Origin: Rhizophlyctis rosea
Lineage: Eukaryota > Chytridiomycota > Chytridiomycetes > Rhizophlyctidales > Rhizophlyctidaceae
Assembly: GCA_027596075.1 (NCBI GenBank)
Contig: JADGJC010000033.1
Span: 151,477-215,476 of the forward strand
Length of the DNA: 64,000 bases
Direction: 5' to 3'
A model generated the notes under the pieces. It was given only the letters and a program-made list of their open reading frames with translations, had not been told where the DNA came from and ran no database searches. Both the position numbers and the translations under genes were made by a program. Of the stretch, positions 34,597 through 45,801 are shown one piece after another. Positions within the stretch are counted from its first letter, which is position 1. Every line of letters starts with the position of its first letter.

Positions 34597-36710
34597 ATGG
34601 ACGGGCCCGACATAACACCAACCCGGATAGCGAGCCGCGTCACGTCGAGACGGTCATGGATGGAGCCTGTAACTAGAGAGTTCGGCACGCCTGGTGCGGG
34701 CCGTCTCCGCACGTCTTCAGCCGCATCATACGCTTCCATACCACCCCGTTCCGTCCCTCCCGCGTCCATACTACCTCCCGATGAAATACCCGAGCTCCCA
34801 CCACCAATACTTCGAAGTCCATTATATTCCGCTGATGCTATGGTGTTCCTGTGCCCTCATGTCATTGATGCAATAGCTGGCAGTTTGCCCCATGTGAGTC
34901 CTGCTGCATGCTGACACTTTTCAGGATTTCATACATTGACGAAACGGTGTAGGATGCCTTCGAATGGCAATCTGTTGAAGTAGCTGTTAGCGCATCAATA
35001 CCAACGCCCGACCTCAAGATCAAGACGGTAGAAACGCCAGATAAGGTTTGATTTCATCGCGGTCACGTATGGGATCAGAGCTGAGATTTAATCATATTGC
35101 ACAGGAACTGACCATCGAGGCGGTGCTACAAAAGGATGCAAGAGGTATATTTAGGCTTGTTTACATGTAAGACACCCATTGTTTACATATGGATTAGGTC
35201 ACGTCGTTTTCAACTTGTTCGATACGGAGCAGAGTTATGTGCAGAAACTAGGCGTCATCTTGCATGTAAGTTAGGAAAGGAGGGTTGTGGATCGCTGGAT
35301 ACTCAATGTTGTCATGCCAGGTTTTCCGAGATAGACTGGTTTCGCAAAAGATCCTCACGGATCCTGTACCAAATTTGATTTTCGCTGGCATAGGTGAGAC
35401 ATGGGAAAGTCACTCCTCATGTGTGCGAGTTCTGGCTTACAAAGTTTTATCAGACGAGTTGTACAAATTCCATTTGAAGTTTTCGGCGGAACTAGAGGAG
35501 TTGGTGGGTGTGAACTCATGGTCAACCACTGAGACGCGGATTGGGGGGCTTTTCCTACGATCGGTATGTTGGGCGTGGAGAAGATCAGGCCGTGAGCACT
35601 TGCTGATTATTCCCGGAGTACAGAAAGACGATTTGATTCGGCTATATACCAAGTTCATTGATAGTTACGCGATGTCGCAAAAGCTGATGAAAAAGGAGGA
35701 GCAGGAAAACCCGGATTACCAAGCCTTCATGCGGGTATGTGATTTTGTTGGAATTATTCGCCGTGTAATCAAAATCTCTGATGCGGATGTTGTGTAGGAC
35801 GCGGCAAAGACGAAGGAGACAGATCGACAGCAGCTTAAGGCAAGCACCTGTGGCCGGTTTGCCGTTTTGGATTATCAGTCTAATGTAGTATATTTTAGGA
35901 TTTCATGATTTTGCCCGTCCAAAGAACAGCCCGGTACCATCTATTATTGAAGGGTATGTTGAGTGATAGCGATGAAGATGAACGAACGGCAAAATTGACA
36001 CATTCCACCCTCCAGACCTCCTCAAACAAACCTCCGCCGAACACCCCGACCGCGAAGACCTCAACACAGCCTTCGAAGCCATGAAAGAGCTCGCCGCCCA
36101 AGTAAACGAAAAGAAGCGGAAAGAAGAAGAAACCCGCGGTCTCTTCGAAGCCTTTGAATCGACCAAAAACTGCCCGGCAACGTTGATCAGTTCGAAGAGG
36201 AAGCTGGTCATGAATGTGGATGTGGTGGAGTATCGGACGAACAAGCCGTGGCATTTATTCTTGTCTTCGGATTTGTTGATGATTACGCAGCCGATTAGTA
36301 AAGGCGGGATATTCAAGGAGAAGGTTTCGGAGCATGCGTATAAGTTTGTGAGGTGGTTGGATTTGTTTGAGATGGATGTTGAGCATTTGGGGGTTATTAA
36401 TGAAGGTTTGTATGCGGACGTCGGATTTATGTGAAGCATCTTGTCGGTGGTTTTGGAATCGCGCTCTCACCATTCAACACTACTTTCTGTTACAGCTCAA
36501 AAAGACGTCCTCCGAATAACGATCGACCCTTCCAAACGTCTAGCGGAATCTAATACCGTCCCGCCAGACGTACCGGGTAATACGATCACGTTCAAGTTCG
36601 ATGGTCCGGAAGCCACGAAGAACCGGACCATGTTTTTCCTTACTTTGGAGTCTGAGATTAAGAAGAATCGGGAGACGCGGGGTGTGAAGAAGGAGGGTGG
36701 GGAGTCATAG
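34597..36710 (+). CDS. RhoGEF with DH and PH domains
   Basis: Eleven exons: 34597-34893, 34953-35045, 35105-35144, 35198-35265, 35321-35393, 35454-35563, 35624-35734, 35798-35839, 35899-35953, 36016-36405 and 36496-36710. They total 1,494 nt, or 497 residues. The N-terminus is Pro/Ser-rich. The DH domain starts near VVFNLFDTEQSYVQKLGVIL and ends with the conserved last-helix signature DFMILPVQRTARYHLLLKDL, which contacts the Rho GTPase. The PH domain follows (about residue 350 to the end; KPWHLFLSSDLLMIT, AYKFVRWLDLFEMDV, NTITFKFDG). It should activate Rho/Rac/Cdc42. The intron at 35840-35898 has a GC donor. Confidence 0.92.
35840..35898 (+). other. GC-AG intron in the RhoGEF gene
   Basis: A 59-nt intron with donor AAG|GCAAGC and acceptor TTTTAG. 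Removing it joins QQLK to DFMILPVQR, exactly as the DH family requires. No GT donor gives this junction. Confidence 0.85.
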
Positions 36711-38082
36711 TGATGGGACCCGATGTGGGCGGGAAATGGGGGGAGGGGGAATGATAAATTCCCTTAAGAAGAATCGGGAGACATGGGGAGTGAAGAAGGA
36801 AGGTGTGGAGTTATAATAAATGGGAGGCACTGCAAGAGTGCGAGGCGGGGAAAGGGCGAGCTTTTTTGTAGAGAAGAATGGGTGGGAGGGGGATTGATGA
36901 ATTTCTCTCCCTTTTTGATTTTTCCTTTTTTTTGTTTGTACAATGTATGTATTGTAACATAGTTAGTGAAATAATATTTTTTGTAATGGCTGGAGTTTTC
37001 GATTTGGGATGTGTGGTTAGACCAATGAGATGTGTAATGAGTTCGAAAGTCCATTATCGTTGACATGTTGAGAGCTTTGATGGACAGGTCAAATCGCCAG
37101 GGTCCTATGGAGTGACTCATACCGCGTCACCCGCTAATTGTTCTCGAGTCTCTCACATCATTAATTTTGGAGTCAGCAAATTTGCAATATCACGTCCAGT
37201 ATGAGCCATACTCAGCGATCAAACTTCCAAAGCGCACGGCTTAATCTTCTCGCATGTGTCCACCAGTCCGTAAAATACGTCGTCGGACTGTTAACAGGAT
37301 GAGAAATGACTCACACCAGCCAATTCTTCTCATGTCTCTTACACCCTCCATTTTGGAGCTAGCCAAATTACAATGTTATGTCCGGGATGAGCACCAATGT
37401 AGAATCAAGATTCCCGAAACTCACGGCTCAATCTCATCGCATGTATCCTGCAGTCCGTAAAATACGTCGTCGGGCCTGTTAACAGGCCGCCAAAGAATGA
37501 TAGATTGGTATCAAATTTGGTGGCACGGCCGGAATTTTCTCCCCATTCCATTTGTTTACTAACCCCGAAAGCCGCATGGAAACGGCGGTTGAATTCAACG
37601 GATTTTGGCGCATGGCTAAGGGATGACCGGATTTAGAACATACGTTCGGCGATATGGAATACTTTACATCGTGTTATCCGTGCCAAGGGCGATTCAACAG
37701 ATTTACAGCCGGGAAGTCAGGGGCAATCTCCGGATATTCTACGTAATGCCTCAATCCTTCCGTTAGTGCCACTTGATGATTGCACATTCGTGTCAATTGG
37801 AAGTGCGGCGCACGTCAGCACCCTGCTGGTTATAGTACATTCCGGGATGATATCCATTCGTGAAGGATGTCATGGCAAAATGGTGATGAAGAAGTATATA
37901 AGACGCGGGATGGCAATGGTGACATCCGCTTCCGTTCTGACATTCGTTTTTCACTATCGACATCGGATAAGTTTCAGCAACTAGAGAACTTACGAGGACA
38001 CATTTCAACGCTTCCCCCCTCCCTTCCCGCCCTCCCCTTTCCGCCTCCCTAACTTCCTTCTCTCCCCTCCGAAACGCATACC
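36711..38082. other. Intergenic, contains a tandem duplication
   Basis: A 1.4 kb gap between two plus-strand genes. It holds the imperfect direct repeat listed separately, and the promoter and 5' UTR of the chitin deacetylase near 37.8-38.08 kb. No gene is seen. Confidence 0.5.
37107..37486. repeat. Imperfect tandem duplication, about 190 bp per copy
   Basis: Copy 1 (about 37107-37298) and copy 2 (about 37299-37486) share the same order of blocks: GACTCA near the start, TTTTGGAG in the middle, ACGGCT then TCGCATGT, and the nearly identical end CAGTCCGTAAAATACGTCGT. Each copy closes with the palindrome CTGTTAACAG. The copies have clearly diverged by substitutions and small indels, so the duplication is not recent. 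Confidence 0.8.
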
Positions 38083-39731
38083 ATGCGTCCCTCATTCTCT
38101 CTCATCAGTTTGGCGTTCGTCCTTGGATCTTCTCTCGTGAGCTCTGTCAGTGCACAGACCGGTGCTTGTGGTAGCGGTGTTGGATCTTGTGCTGCTGGCT
38201 ATTGTTGCAGGTATGTGCTTGAATTCCTTACAGTCTATGGCCCCGGCTGTCAGCGAACTGACGAGCATCTTCCAATTCACAGTCAATATGGGTACTGCGG
38301 TACGTCATCCGCGTACTGCGGGACTGGTTGTCAATCTGCTTTCGGCTCCTGTACCGGAGTAGTGAGTAGCACGAAAACTACCACGACTAAGACCACCACG
38401 ACCAAAACCACCACTACGAAGTCGACGACTACCACTCGGCCCACGACCACCACCACCACCACGACAAGAACTACCACAACAACAACTCAGCCGACGACAA
38501 CCACGACCACGACTACTACCGTGCCGACGACCACGACTACAACAACTACCACAACAGTTCCGACAACGACAACGACAACCACAACTACAAGTGTCGCGCA
38601 ACCGACATCGACATATCCTGTAACTACGGATGGATCTTGTGGTTCGTCAGTAGGCAAATCGTGCCAGGCTGGTCAATGCTGCAGGTACGCATGACTGTGC
38701 TTAATCATGTTGGGTGGCCGCGTCATTGATTCATCTTTTTTGCTTGTTTTTAGCAAATATGGTTACTGTGGAACCACCAGCGCTTACTGTGGAACGGGTT
38801 GCCAAAGTGGGTTCGGAAACTGCTTGGCCTCGGAGGTGTCTTCTACTACAAGCGCAACAACGGCCAGCACCTCTACTACGACAAGAACGACTTCCACCAG
38901 CACTTCAACTGTTGGATCGAATCCTACCGGTGTTCCTCAGAGCACTCGCATTCCCAACACGGGCGGTCAGATTGTTACCAAGTGCTCGGTTCCCGGCACT
39001 GCGGCGCTTACTTTCGATGACGGGCCATACATTTACAACACGGAGCTTCGCAACACGCTCAAGGCTGCCGGCATGAAGACTACTTTCTTCCTGAACGGGA
39101 ACAACTATGGTTGTATCTTCGACTATGGGTCGACGCTCACTGCTTTGTTGGCTGACGGTCACCAAATTGCCTCGCACACTTGGTAAGTTGATGAACACAC
39201 TTCTTGCCGTCACATCAACAACCTGCTCACCACGCATCCCTCAACCCAAACAGGGCCCACCCCGACATCGCAACCCTAACCGACGACCAACTAAACTACC
39301 AAATGCGCAAAAACGAAGACGCATTCATGAAACTCATCGGCATGACACCAACCTACTTCCGTCCCCCCTTCGGCTCCTACAACACCCAAAACACAAACCT
39401 CATCATGAACACCCTCGGTTACCGCTTCATCGTCTGGGACACCGACTCGGGAGACAGCAGCGGCTACACCGTTGCGCAGTCCGAGGCGGCACTTGCTAGT
39501 AGTCTTGGATCGGGTGATCAGCACATTGTGTTGGACCATGAGACGCACCAGGAGACGGTTCAGCAGATCGTGCCGTGGATTATTAAGAATTATGGGAGCA
39601 AGTATCGTTGGGTTACTGTTGCGGAGTGTTTGGGGGATACGAGTTACCCGTATATGATTGTGCCGACTTTGGATAATGGGCGGACGTGTAGTGAAAGTGA
39701 TAGGTCTGGGTCTTTGGCGGTTGGGAAGTAA
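38083..39731 (+). CDS. Secreted chitin deacetylase with two CBM18 modules
   Basis: Four exons (38083-38210, 38283-38684, 38754-39182, 39254-39731) join to 1,437 nt, or 478 residues. A signal peptide ends near SSVSAQ. Two CBM18/hevein-type chitin-binding modules follow; each is interrupted by an intron at the same phase-2 position just after the CC pair (QYGYCGTSSAYCGTGC and KYGYCGTTSAYCGTGC). A long Thr-rich linker separates them, and a shorter one precedes a CE4 polysaccharide deacetylase domain. Its motifs are TFDDGP (metal Asp), SHTWAHPD (metal His pair), RPPFGSYN, WDTDSGD and VLDHETH. It converts chitin to chitosan at the wall or in the medium. Confidence 0.96.
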
Positions 39732-39942
39732 GGGGTGCGGTAGAGGTATAGGCTTTTGGTGAGGGTTGGTGGGGGATTTTTCTTATATCAATTCTTTATA
39801 TCTTGTAGTGGTGGGTCATTCTTTTAGATGATTCAGTTTTGTATGGTTTTGTATTGATTCCCTATAATCTTAAACCGGTAGTATCAATTGATCTGGTGCA
39901 CGACCTCGGACTTTGGAAAACCCACAGCGAATTCTATTGAGT

Positions 39943-40603
39943 TTACAATGGGGATGGGCCTTTGATACAATGAATGTTGATGCCTTGAACCTTGCCATTA
40001 TACTCAGCTACCGATGACACAACATTAGTGTTGATGGTGATAGTGGGAGGCGTTTCAGGTGAATCGCAGGTACTGATTTCATAGCAGGTGATCTCCGCTT
40101 CACCCACGACTATAGTGGCCCCTGTCCCACCGATCTTTGAGGAAAACAGTCAATCATGAGCAAAAAGGTCATACTAATCCCAGCCAAAGTTCAGCCGAAC
40201 CACTTTACCGCCACATTGTACAGGTTTGTTATAGGAGTAATCTTCAACTTATCCGAAATTTGATTGACGGTGTCAGCGGTGTCTGGGACAGGGACGCAAA
40301 TGGTCTTGCCCACAGGGATGTTGGTCACAGCGGGACCCAATTGATCGACGGGATTCAAGTTGTGAGTCCCATAGAAGGCCACCTGATATACGAGTCATAT
40401 GAGTAATTCAAAGGACGAAGTGCGAAGCAAAGACCAAATGCTTTGATGGATCGCACTACCTTGCAATCGTTACCGGACGTCAGACCACTTGTGACAAGGT
40501 TGACGCTAGTTATGACTCCGGTTAGACCGGACAACAGACCGTCCGTTGGAGCTGCTGTGACGGCGGACAGGCTCAATAGAGAGAGGAAGGCCCAGCGGAA
40601 CAT
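39943..40603 (-). CDS. Small secreted LysM-like protein
   Basis: Three minus-strand exons (40460-40603, 40209-40382, 39943-40134) join to 510 nt, or 169 residues. A signal peptide occupies about residues 1-18 (FLSLLSLSAVTAA). The segment after it, NDCKVAFYGTHNLNPVDQLG followed by NIPVGKTICVPVP, resembles the LysM consensus (NP-x-(I/V)-x-x-L-x-VG-x-x-ICVP). The C-terminal 100 residues contain four Cys and look beta-rich. LysM proteins bind chitin oligomers, which fits the convergent neighbour, a chitin deacetylase, only about 210 nt away. The LysM call is tentative because the first helix is degenerate. Confidence 0.68.
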
Positions 40604-41749
40604 TTTTATGATGAGTGGATGTTTATAGGGCAACTGCAATGACACAGGTACTGGGGGCGGATGTTCAACTATATATATCTCTTGCTGGGGGCCGTATGCT
40701 CGATGATGCGGCGCCGGATGTCGGTATGTTGTCAACTTCTCAATAGGGAAGCCTCCATTCGTGGGAGGCTGATTGTTGAAATGCGTGTGCAACGGGTGTT
40801 TGTCCAAAGCAGCAGGAGTGGCAATCGGAGGACCCCTCCGACACGTTCCGGGAATCCGCAGCATATTTGGCCCAGCCGTTCCTTCCCCCTGGGCCCCAGC
40901 CCCGGCCAACAAGTATCGTGAGGCTTGAGCCGAAGAAGGGTGCATGTAAGTGATTTATGGAACTCCTGCAACCGCCGCCAGTCCCCATCCCTCCCTGCAC
41001 GCAGGTTTCCTGATGATTTTGACATTCGGATGATTTGGATGCCTTGCTCCCCATGTAAGCAGCGAAAGCACGAAAGCCCTGGCCCCCATCAACCGAGATG
41101 TCACAGCAAAATTGAGGTGCCATGGTGCAGGCTGGCGCAACCTGTGCTTATTCATGAAAATATATGGGTGTGGCGGTGCCGCGTAAGTTTTCCTGTAGCT
41201 TGGAGTAAGACCCACAGGACTTCCTTCGAGATGTCTTGTAACTCTCGAGAGGAGGCGCTGTTTGCGAATCTATACTCGGCAGGCTCATTCTCAGCCCTAT
41301 GTTGCACATGTTTTTCGCACTCTGCAAGGCGGCGTTAAGAAACATTCCCTACAAGCCCTACAAGCCCTACAACGTTTACAGGTTGAATGAAAAAATTCCA
41401 AGATAAGAATAATGGATTGTGCACACACAACGAAACGAATGTGGGGCTGTATGGAATGCATCATGTTCAAACGCATGCCAATCCCATGTATCCGGAGCTG
41501 ACTCAACAGCAGGAGAGTCAAAGAAAACAGAGGTCCCAACATGATGTGCTGATCATTCTGACTGTGCGTCAATGGCGCTGTCGCTTAACCTTCTTTGCGT
41601 GAAATTTGTATTTTCTTTGTTACAAGCTCGAAGATGGTCAATACCTATTTCAAACACTTTAAAATGGTCACTAACCAGCAGCTGCCGATGCCGTTCAACA
41701 TCTCATATCCAACACGCATCACGCCTCAGAATTGCCAACGCTCATAATC
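40604..41749. other. Intergenic, no gene seen
   Basis: A 1.1 kb gap between the divergent LysM-like gene (-) and the oxygenase/cis-prenyltransferase locus (+). A trinucleotide-like CCCTACAAG run is present near 41350. No coding signal. Confidence 0.45.
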
Positions 41750-42978
41750 ATGTTCGCACATCAAAGAGAATATCCGGAGAATAGCCCATACCACCCAGTT
41801 CCTCTACGCCCTCCTACGAGCGTAGATACCCCTCCATACGTTCAAAGTGTCGCACCGCCAATACCGTCCTATGATGTCCGCGACACCTTGGGATCCCTCA
41901 TATTCCTCATGCTGTTCTCCCCCTTACTTCTCGATGTAGCATCATATCCAACCCTCCTGATAATCCTCATTTTGAAAGAGCTGATTCCATGACTAGTAAG
42001 ATGGAAGTACCCATTCTTTATGACGGTCAATGCCGTAGATGAATTGCGCATACAAGGCGGTCTTTGTATGAATTTCATTGCTTCTACCACGTCAGTGCTC
42101 GGAACATGTTTGAGAGACACTCATCGGTTGTTTGGCATTATCATCTAACTTGGTAAAACTTCCATTGCAGGGCGGTTGCTATCCAACTTCAGGATGAAAC
42201 CGCATTTGCCATCAAGACGCATTCCTCTTTCACGGCTCGACCTATGCAGCGATTGATGCGTACGTTCCTCTACGTTGAATTGGCCATGAATGGAACGTCC
42301 AGCGAGAAAGATGCGATGACTTCGTGGTTGAGATGGGTGCATAAGCATGTTTTGTAAGCTTTCTAGTGCAGTAATGTCAGATTGCGTTTTACTGGCTCGT
42401 AGCTGACGGTGGCAAACTTCCCACAGAGCACCCATTCCAGAAGCGCTTCAACAACAATACAATCTATCAATTTCTGACACTGGCTGCACCAATCCTTTGA
42501 AGGCATTCGTTCTTGAGACAGTCACTTGGTCCACTATCGCTTTCCTAACCAAGTTTGGCCGGCCGATGTCCGTGCGCGCTCGGGACGCCATCGTACTCGA
42601 ATTCAAATACGCGGCAGTTCGCCTTGGAGTAGACCCGTCATACATGGGATCCACCTACGATGAGCTTGTCACCAACTTCCACCGGAGACTTGACGATCGG
42701 ACCGCTACTCGAGTCTGCATACAAATGTTGCGAGATTGGGTGCTCAGGCTGAGAGAGCATAAGAGCAAGAGCTGGTTCCTCCTTCCATTTTAGACACCAG
42801 CTTTTTGGTGGGATGAACACTGTTGCCGGAGCGGCTGAAGGAACCTTCACGAGAGCAAATGGTGGGCGGATGGATACGGTCCTGCGTGCAGAAGGTGTTA
42901 TGCGGGTTGTTGTGGCTGACATAGTAAGTGTCAACCACTCGTCGTCGCCGTCGTTAGGAACTGATGTCATTTCGATAG
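41750..42978 (+). CDS. MpaB/DUF2236-like oxygenase region, N-terminal part of apparent fusion
   Basis: Starting near ATG 41750, a Pro-rich head and a hydrophobic segment (LGSLIFLMLFSPLLLDV) precede exons at about 42000-42126, 42171-42353, 42427-42739 and 42841-42923. The family core is clear: THRAVAIQLQDETAFAIKTH, then ARPMQRLMRTFLYVELAMNG with the conserved Arg/Thr pair, a VHKHV His, and FVLETVTWSTIAFLTKFGRP. The MpaB/rubber-oxygenase (Lcp) family are b-type haem enzymes that cleave isoprenoid C=C bonds. The stretch after 42841 is hydrophobic (CGLLWLTYLWFPYLPLRG) and enters the cis-prenyltransferase exons in frame across a GTAAGT...AG intron at 42924-42978. The link between the first two exons is uncertain. 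Confidence 0.66.
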
Positions 42979-44292
42979 TCTATGGTTTCCTTATCTTCCT
43001 CTTCGTGGGACAATGCTCTTGATGACAATTCTCGACACGTCCCTGGAAGTAACCTTACGGTCAGCTTTAAAAACAGTCCTCTCGATGGACCAAGAGACTG
43101 ACAAGCCGGCGTATGCGAAATGGATGAGCGCTGACGCTAAAGGAAATCGATCTGACAAGGCCGACTACCTCGCTTGGTTTTTGGAGAGAAAGAATGGAAC
43201 AGCGACCATTGCAGAGAGACTTTTTGGTGCAAATTGCGCAAGATCGTCGTGCTTGTCAGGTACGCACTTTGGAGCGTCAACTGGCCATTTTCTCTATATT
43301 CTGACTCTATCAACGCAGTCTTCATATTGGAGAACAGGTCGCAAGCTCGTCGGCGTTAGCGTACAGTATGCGGTCGAACAAGTGAAAGCAGCTATGCAAC
43401 AATGGCGAGCCCAAATCCTCGTGACGAAATTTGCGGAAGCATCCATAGCAAAGAAGTTCCCGAAACATGTCGGAGTCATCATGGATGGAAATCGCCGATT
43501 CGCAAAGTAAGTTCATCTTGTTCAAATCATCGCAGAACAAAGCTCATTTCTCAATAGGCGCACAAAGTCCGCACCAATTACTGAACATGTATCTGGAGCA
43601 ACGGGCGCGTCAAACATTATCATGTGGTGGTTGAAATACGCTCACCATACACAAATACGGCATCTTACACTTTGGGCTTTCTCCGACGACAACTTCTCTC
43701 GTCCCGAAGATGAGATCCTTGGGTTATTCGAGCTGATGGAGAGCGAGTTCAGAACAGTCCGATTGAACGCGGCGCTGCACCTTTTCAAAGTGCGCGTAAG
43801 CGACCACGGAAGGGGTTGCCGCCGAAACTGCTGAATGTAATTGAGCGAATGGAGAGGGCCACAGAAAAGTATGACAACTTCTATCTCCAAGTGGCTGTTG
43901 GATATGGAGGACGGAGGTAATTCCAATGTGGAGCATCTCCTACCGCTGGGTTTTATACTCATGCATATTGCAGTGAGGTAACAAATGCAGTGCACGAAGC
44001 CCTCCGAAACGCTTACACGGCAGGCAACCACATTCCGCTTGAACAGCTCGTCGCCTCCATAGACTCGACTTCGATAAGTGCAAACACCTTCGGCGCTCGT
44101 CTAGGCATCCCTCCTGTTGATGATATCTTACGAACCAGCGGCGAGATACGCACCTCGGGGTTTATGCTATGGGATTCCCAATATGCCGAGCTCTATGTGA
44201 TAGACAAGCTATGGCCGGAGTTGACAGAGATAGATTATTTGGAAGCGCTAAAAAGCTATTTGGAAAGACATTTGAGGAAAGGACGGCGGTGA
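42979..44292 (+). CDS. cis-Prenyltransferase (UPP/DHDD synthase family)
   Basis: Exons at 42979-43259, 43338-43506, 43558-43916 and 43974-44292. Family motifs: VGVIMDGNRRFAK (the catalytic Asp loop), LWAFSDDNFSRPEDEI, YGGR, and DDILRTSGEIRTSGFMLWDS near the C-terminus. These enzymes add isopentenyl units to make Z-polyprenyl diphosphates. The wording LWAFSDDNFSRP and RTSGEIR looks closer to the short-chain bacterial type than to eukaryotic dolichol synthases; that is an impression, not a search. Around 43796-43845 there is either a 50-nt intron or a one-base frameshift (see findings). The first exon continues in frame from the MpaB-like region, so it is probably one protein rather than a separate gene starting at 43013. 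Confidence 0.82.
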
Positions 44293-44711
44293 TTGGTCTC
44301 CACCATCCGGATACAGTGTATTAGACACATTCCACAAAATGCGGTGATTTTGCGATGATGATTGCTCAGAGCATATCATAATGTAATCCTCAAAAGCTTA
44401 ATATCCCTGTTATACAACACGATTTACCATACATCCTTTCAAAGTCCATTATATTGGGTCTGGGGTTGAAAGTTCGAAGGTCGCAGACTGGAGTGGAGAA
44501 CTTTGGAAATGGTTGATTATGTCATCTAAGCACGTGCGCTTCCTGATGGTTAAGATTGGCTAATGTTGACTATTTGCTATCGGACACGCCAGACTGCGAG
44601 TTTGCAGCAAACCTTCGCATTTGACTTCGGTTTTGGTCTGCCAGCTTCGCTTCAATTTCCGCTTCTCCCCCAACCACAATCTGCACTGACCAACCTTTCA
44701 CAAAGAACAAA
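44293..44711. other. Intergenic, promoter of NTF2
   Basis: About 420 nt between two plus-strand genes. The stretch just before 44712 is pyrimidine-rich, as in a 5' UTR. No gene. Confidence 0.5.
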
Positions 44712-45466
44712 ATGGCCGACCCAGTCCAAATCGGAAAAGCCTTCGTTGATTTCTACTACCAGACCTTCGACGCGGACAGGTCGCAATTGGGTCAACTCTA
44801 CGTGCGTGCCGAAACTAGCCTGATCTCCAAATGCGCTGAAACCTGTTCTAACCTTTGTGAAAACCTTTAGCGTGATGAGTCCATGCTCTCCTTCGAGGGA
44901 AGTCAGACAGTTGGTGCTGCCGCGATTGTCAAGAAGTTGACGGTTTGTACTGACTTAAGAGTAGCTCTTTGTCTGAACGCGTTTTCCTTAAGCTTTGGAT
45001 CACGTCGTTAGGAACTGCCTCTTGAAGGTATCAAGCACCACGTCTTGACCACCGACGCGCAGCCTGCCAACCCGCAAGTTGGGTCCTTGCTGGTGACTGT
45101 GACCGGCCAATTGATTGTGGGTATTCTCGTTATGTCCCATCGGGGTTCCTTGCAACGCTGGTCAGCATATTATGGTATCCCATGTATTGAATATATATGA
45201 TGCTTCAGACCCAAGGAAACGAGGCAAACCCCCAATTCTTCACGCAATCCTTCCAATTGGTCCCGAATGGCGCAGGCAGCTACTTCGTCTTCAACGGTAT
45301 GTTCAATTTGAGTTTCCTGCCAGCCACAACAATGTGTTGCTTATCCAAACATTCTTCTGTCAATTAGACATCTTCCGCCTATGCTGTAAGCTAAATCTAT
45401 CGATCTATTTCGCACATCTCATCTGGACTGGACTAATATGTCGTTCTTTCTCTAGATGGCTTGTAA
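44712..45466 (+). CDS. NTF2: Nuclear transport factor 2
   Basis: Six exons (44712-44801, 44871-44942, 45012-45116, 45209-45296, 45368-45385, 45456-45466) join to 384 nt, or 127 residues, the standard NTF2 size. NTF2 carries Ran-GDP into the nucleus. Family blocks: GKAFVDFYYQTFDADRSQL, LSFEGSQTVGAAAIVKKL, FTQSFQLVPNGAGSYFVFN and the end NDIFRLCYG. Exon 5 is only 18 nt and the terminal exon 11 nt. A Trp at the usual FxFG-binding position is not obvious in the N-terminal half. Confidence 0.95.
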
Positions 45467-45801
45467 GAACTCACATGTCCACTGCTGCGATAGAGGTCTG
45501 ACAGGACTGCACGTAACGATTAATATCATCCCCGCAACGTCAAACATACAGAAAACAGCTTTTCAGGGGAGGTCGCGTAAACACTGTATAATAGCGTGTG
45601 ATTCAATATAATTCTGTTTTGCAATTTTGAAATGCTTTCGCCTCCTGCTTCCATCGATCTTTGACCGGCAATGGACCATCATGCACCAACGCGTCCTGGA
45701 ATCAACAGCTACGCTTGGTTATGTGCCCTACATGAGGATCGAGCTGAGCAGTTTCGTCATATGCACATCAAGATAGTGCACTATTCACATTTATAATGGG
45801 G
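45467..45801. other. Convergent 3' intergenic region
   Basis: About 335 nt between the NTF2 stop (+) and the RRP8 stop (-). It should contain both 3' UTRs; no gene. Confidence 0.55.

Noticed and set aside
38350..38600. ACC/ACG-rich tract as a microsatellite of independent interest
   Set aside because: It encodes the Thr-rich linker of the chitin deacetylase and is typical of such secreted enzymes.
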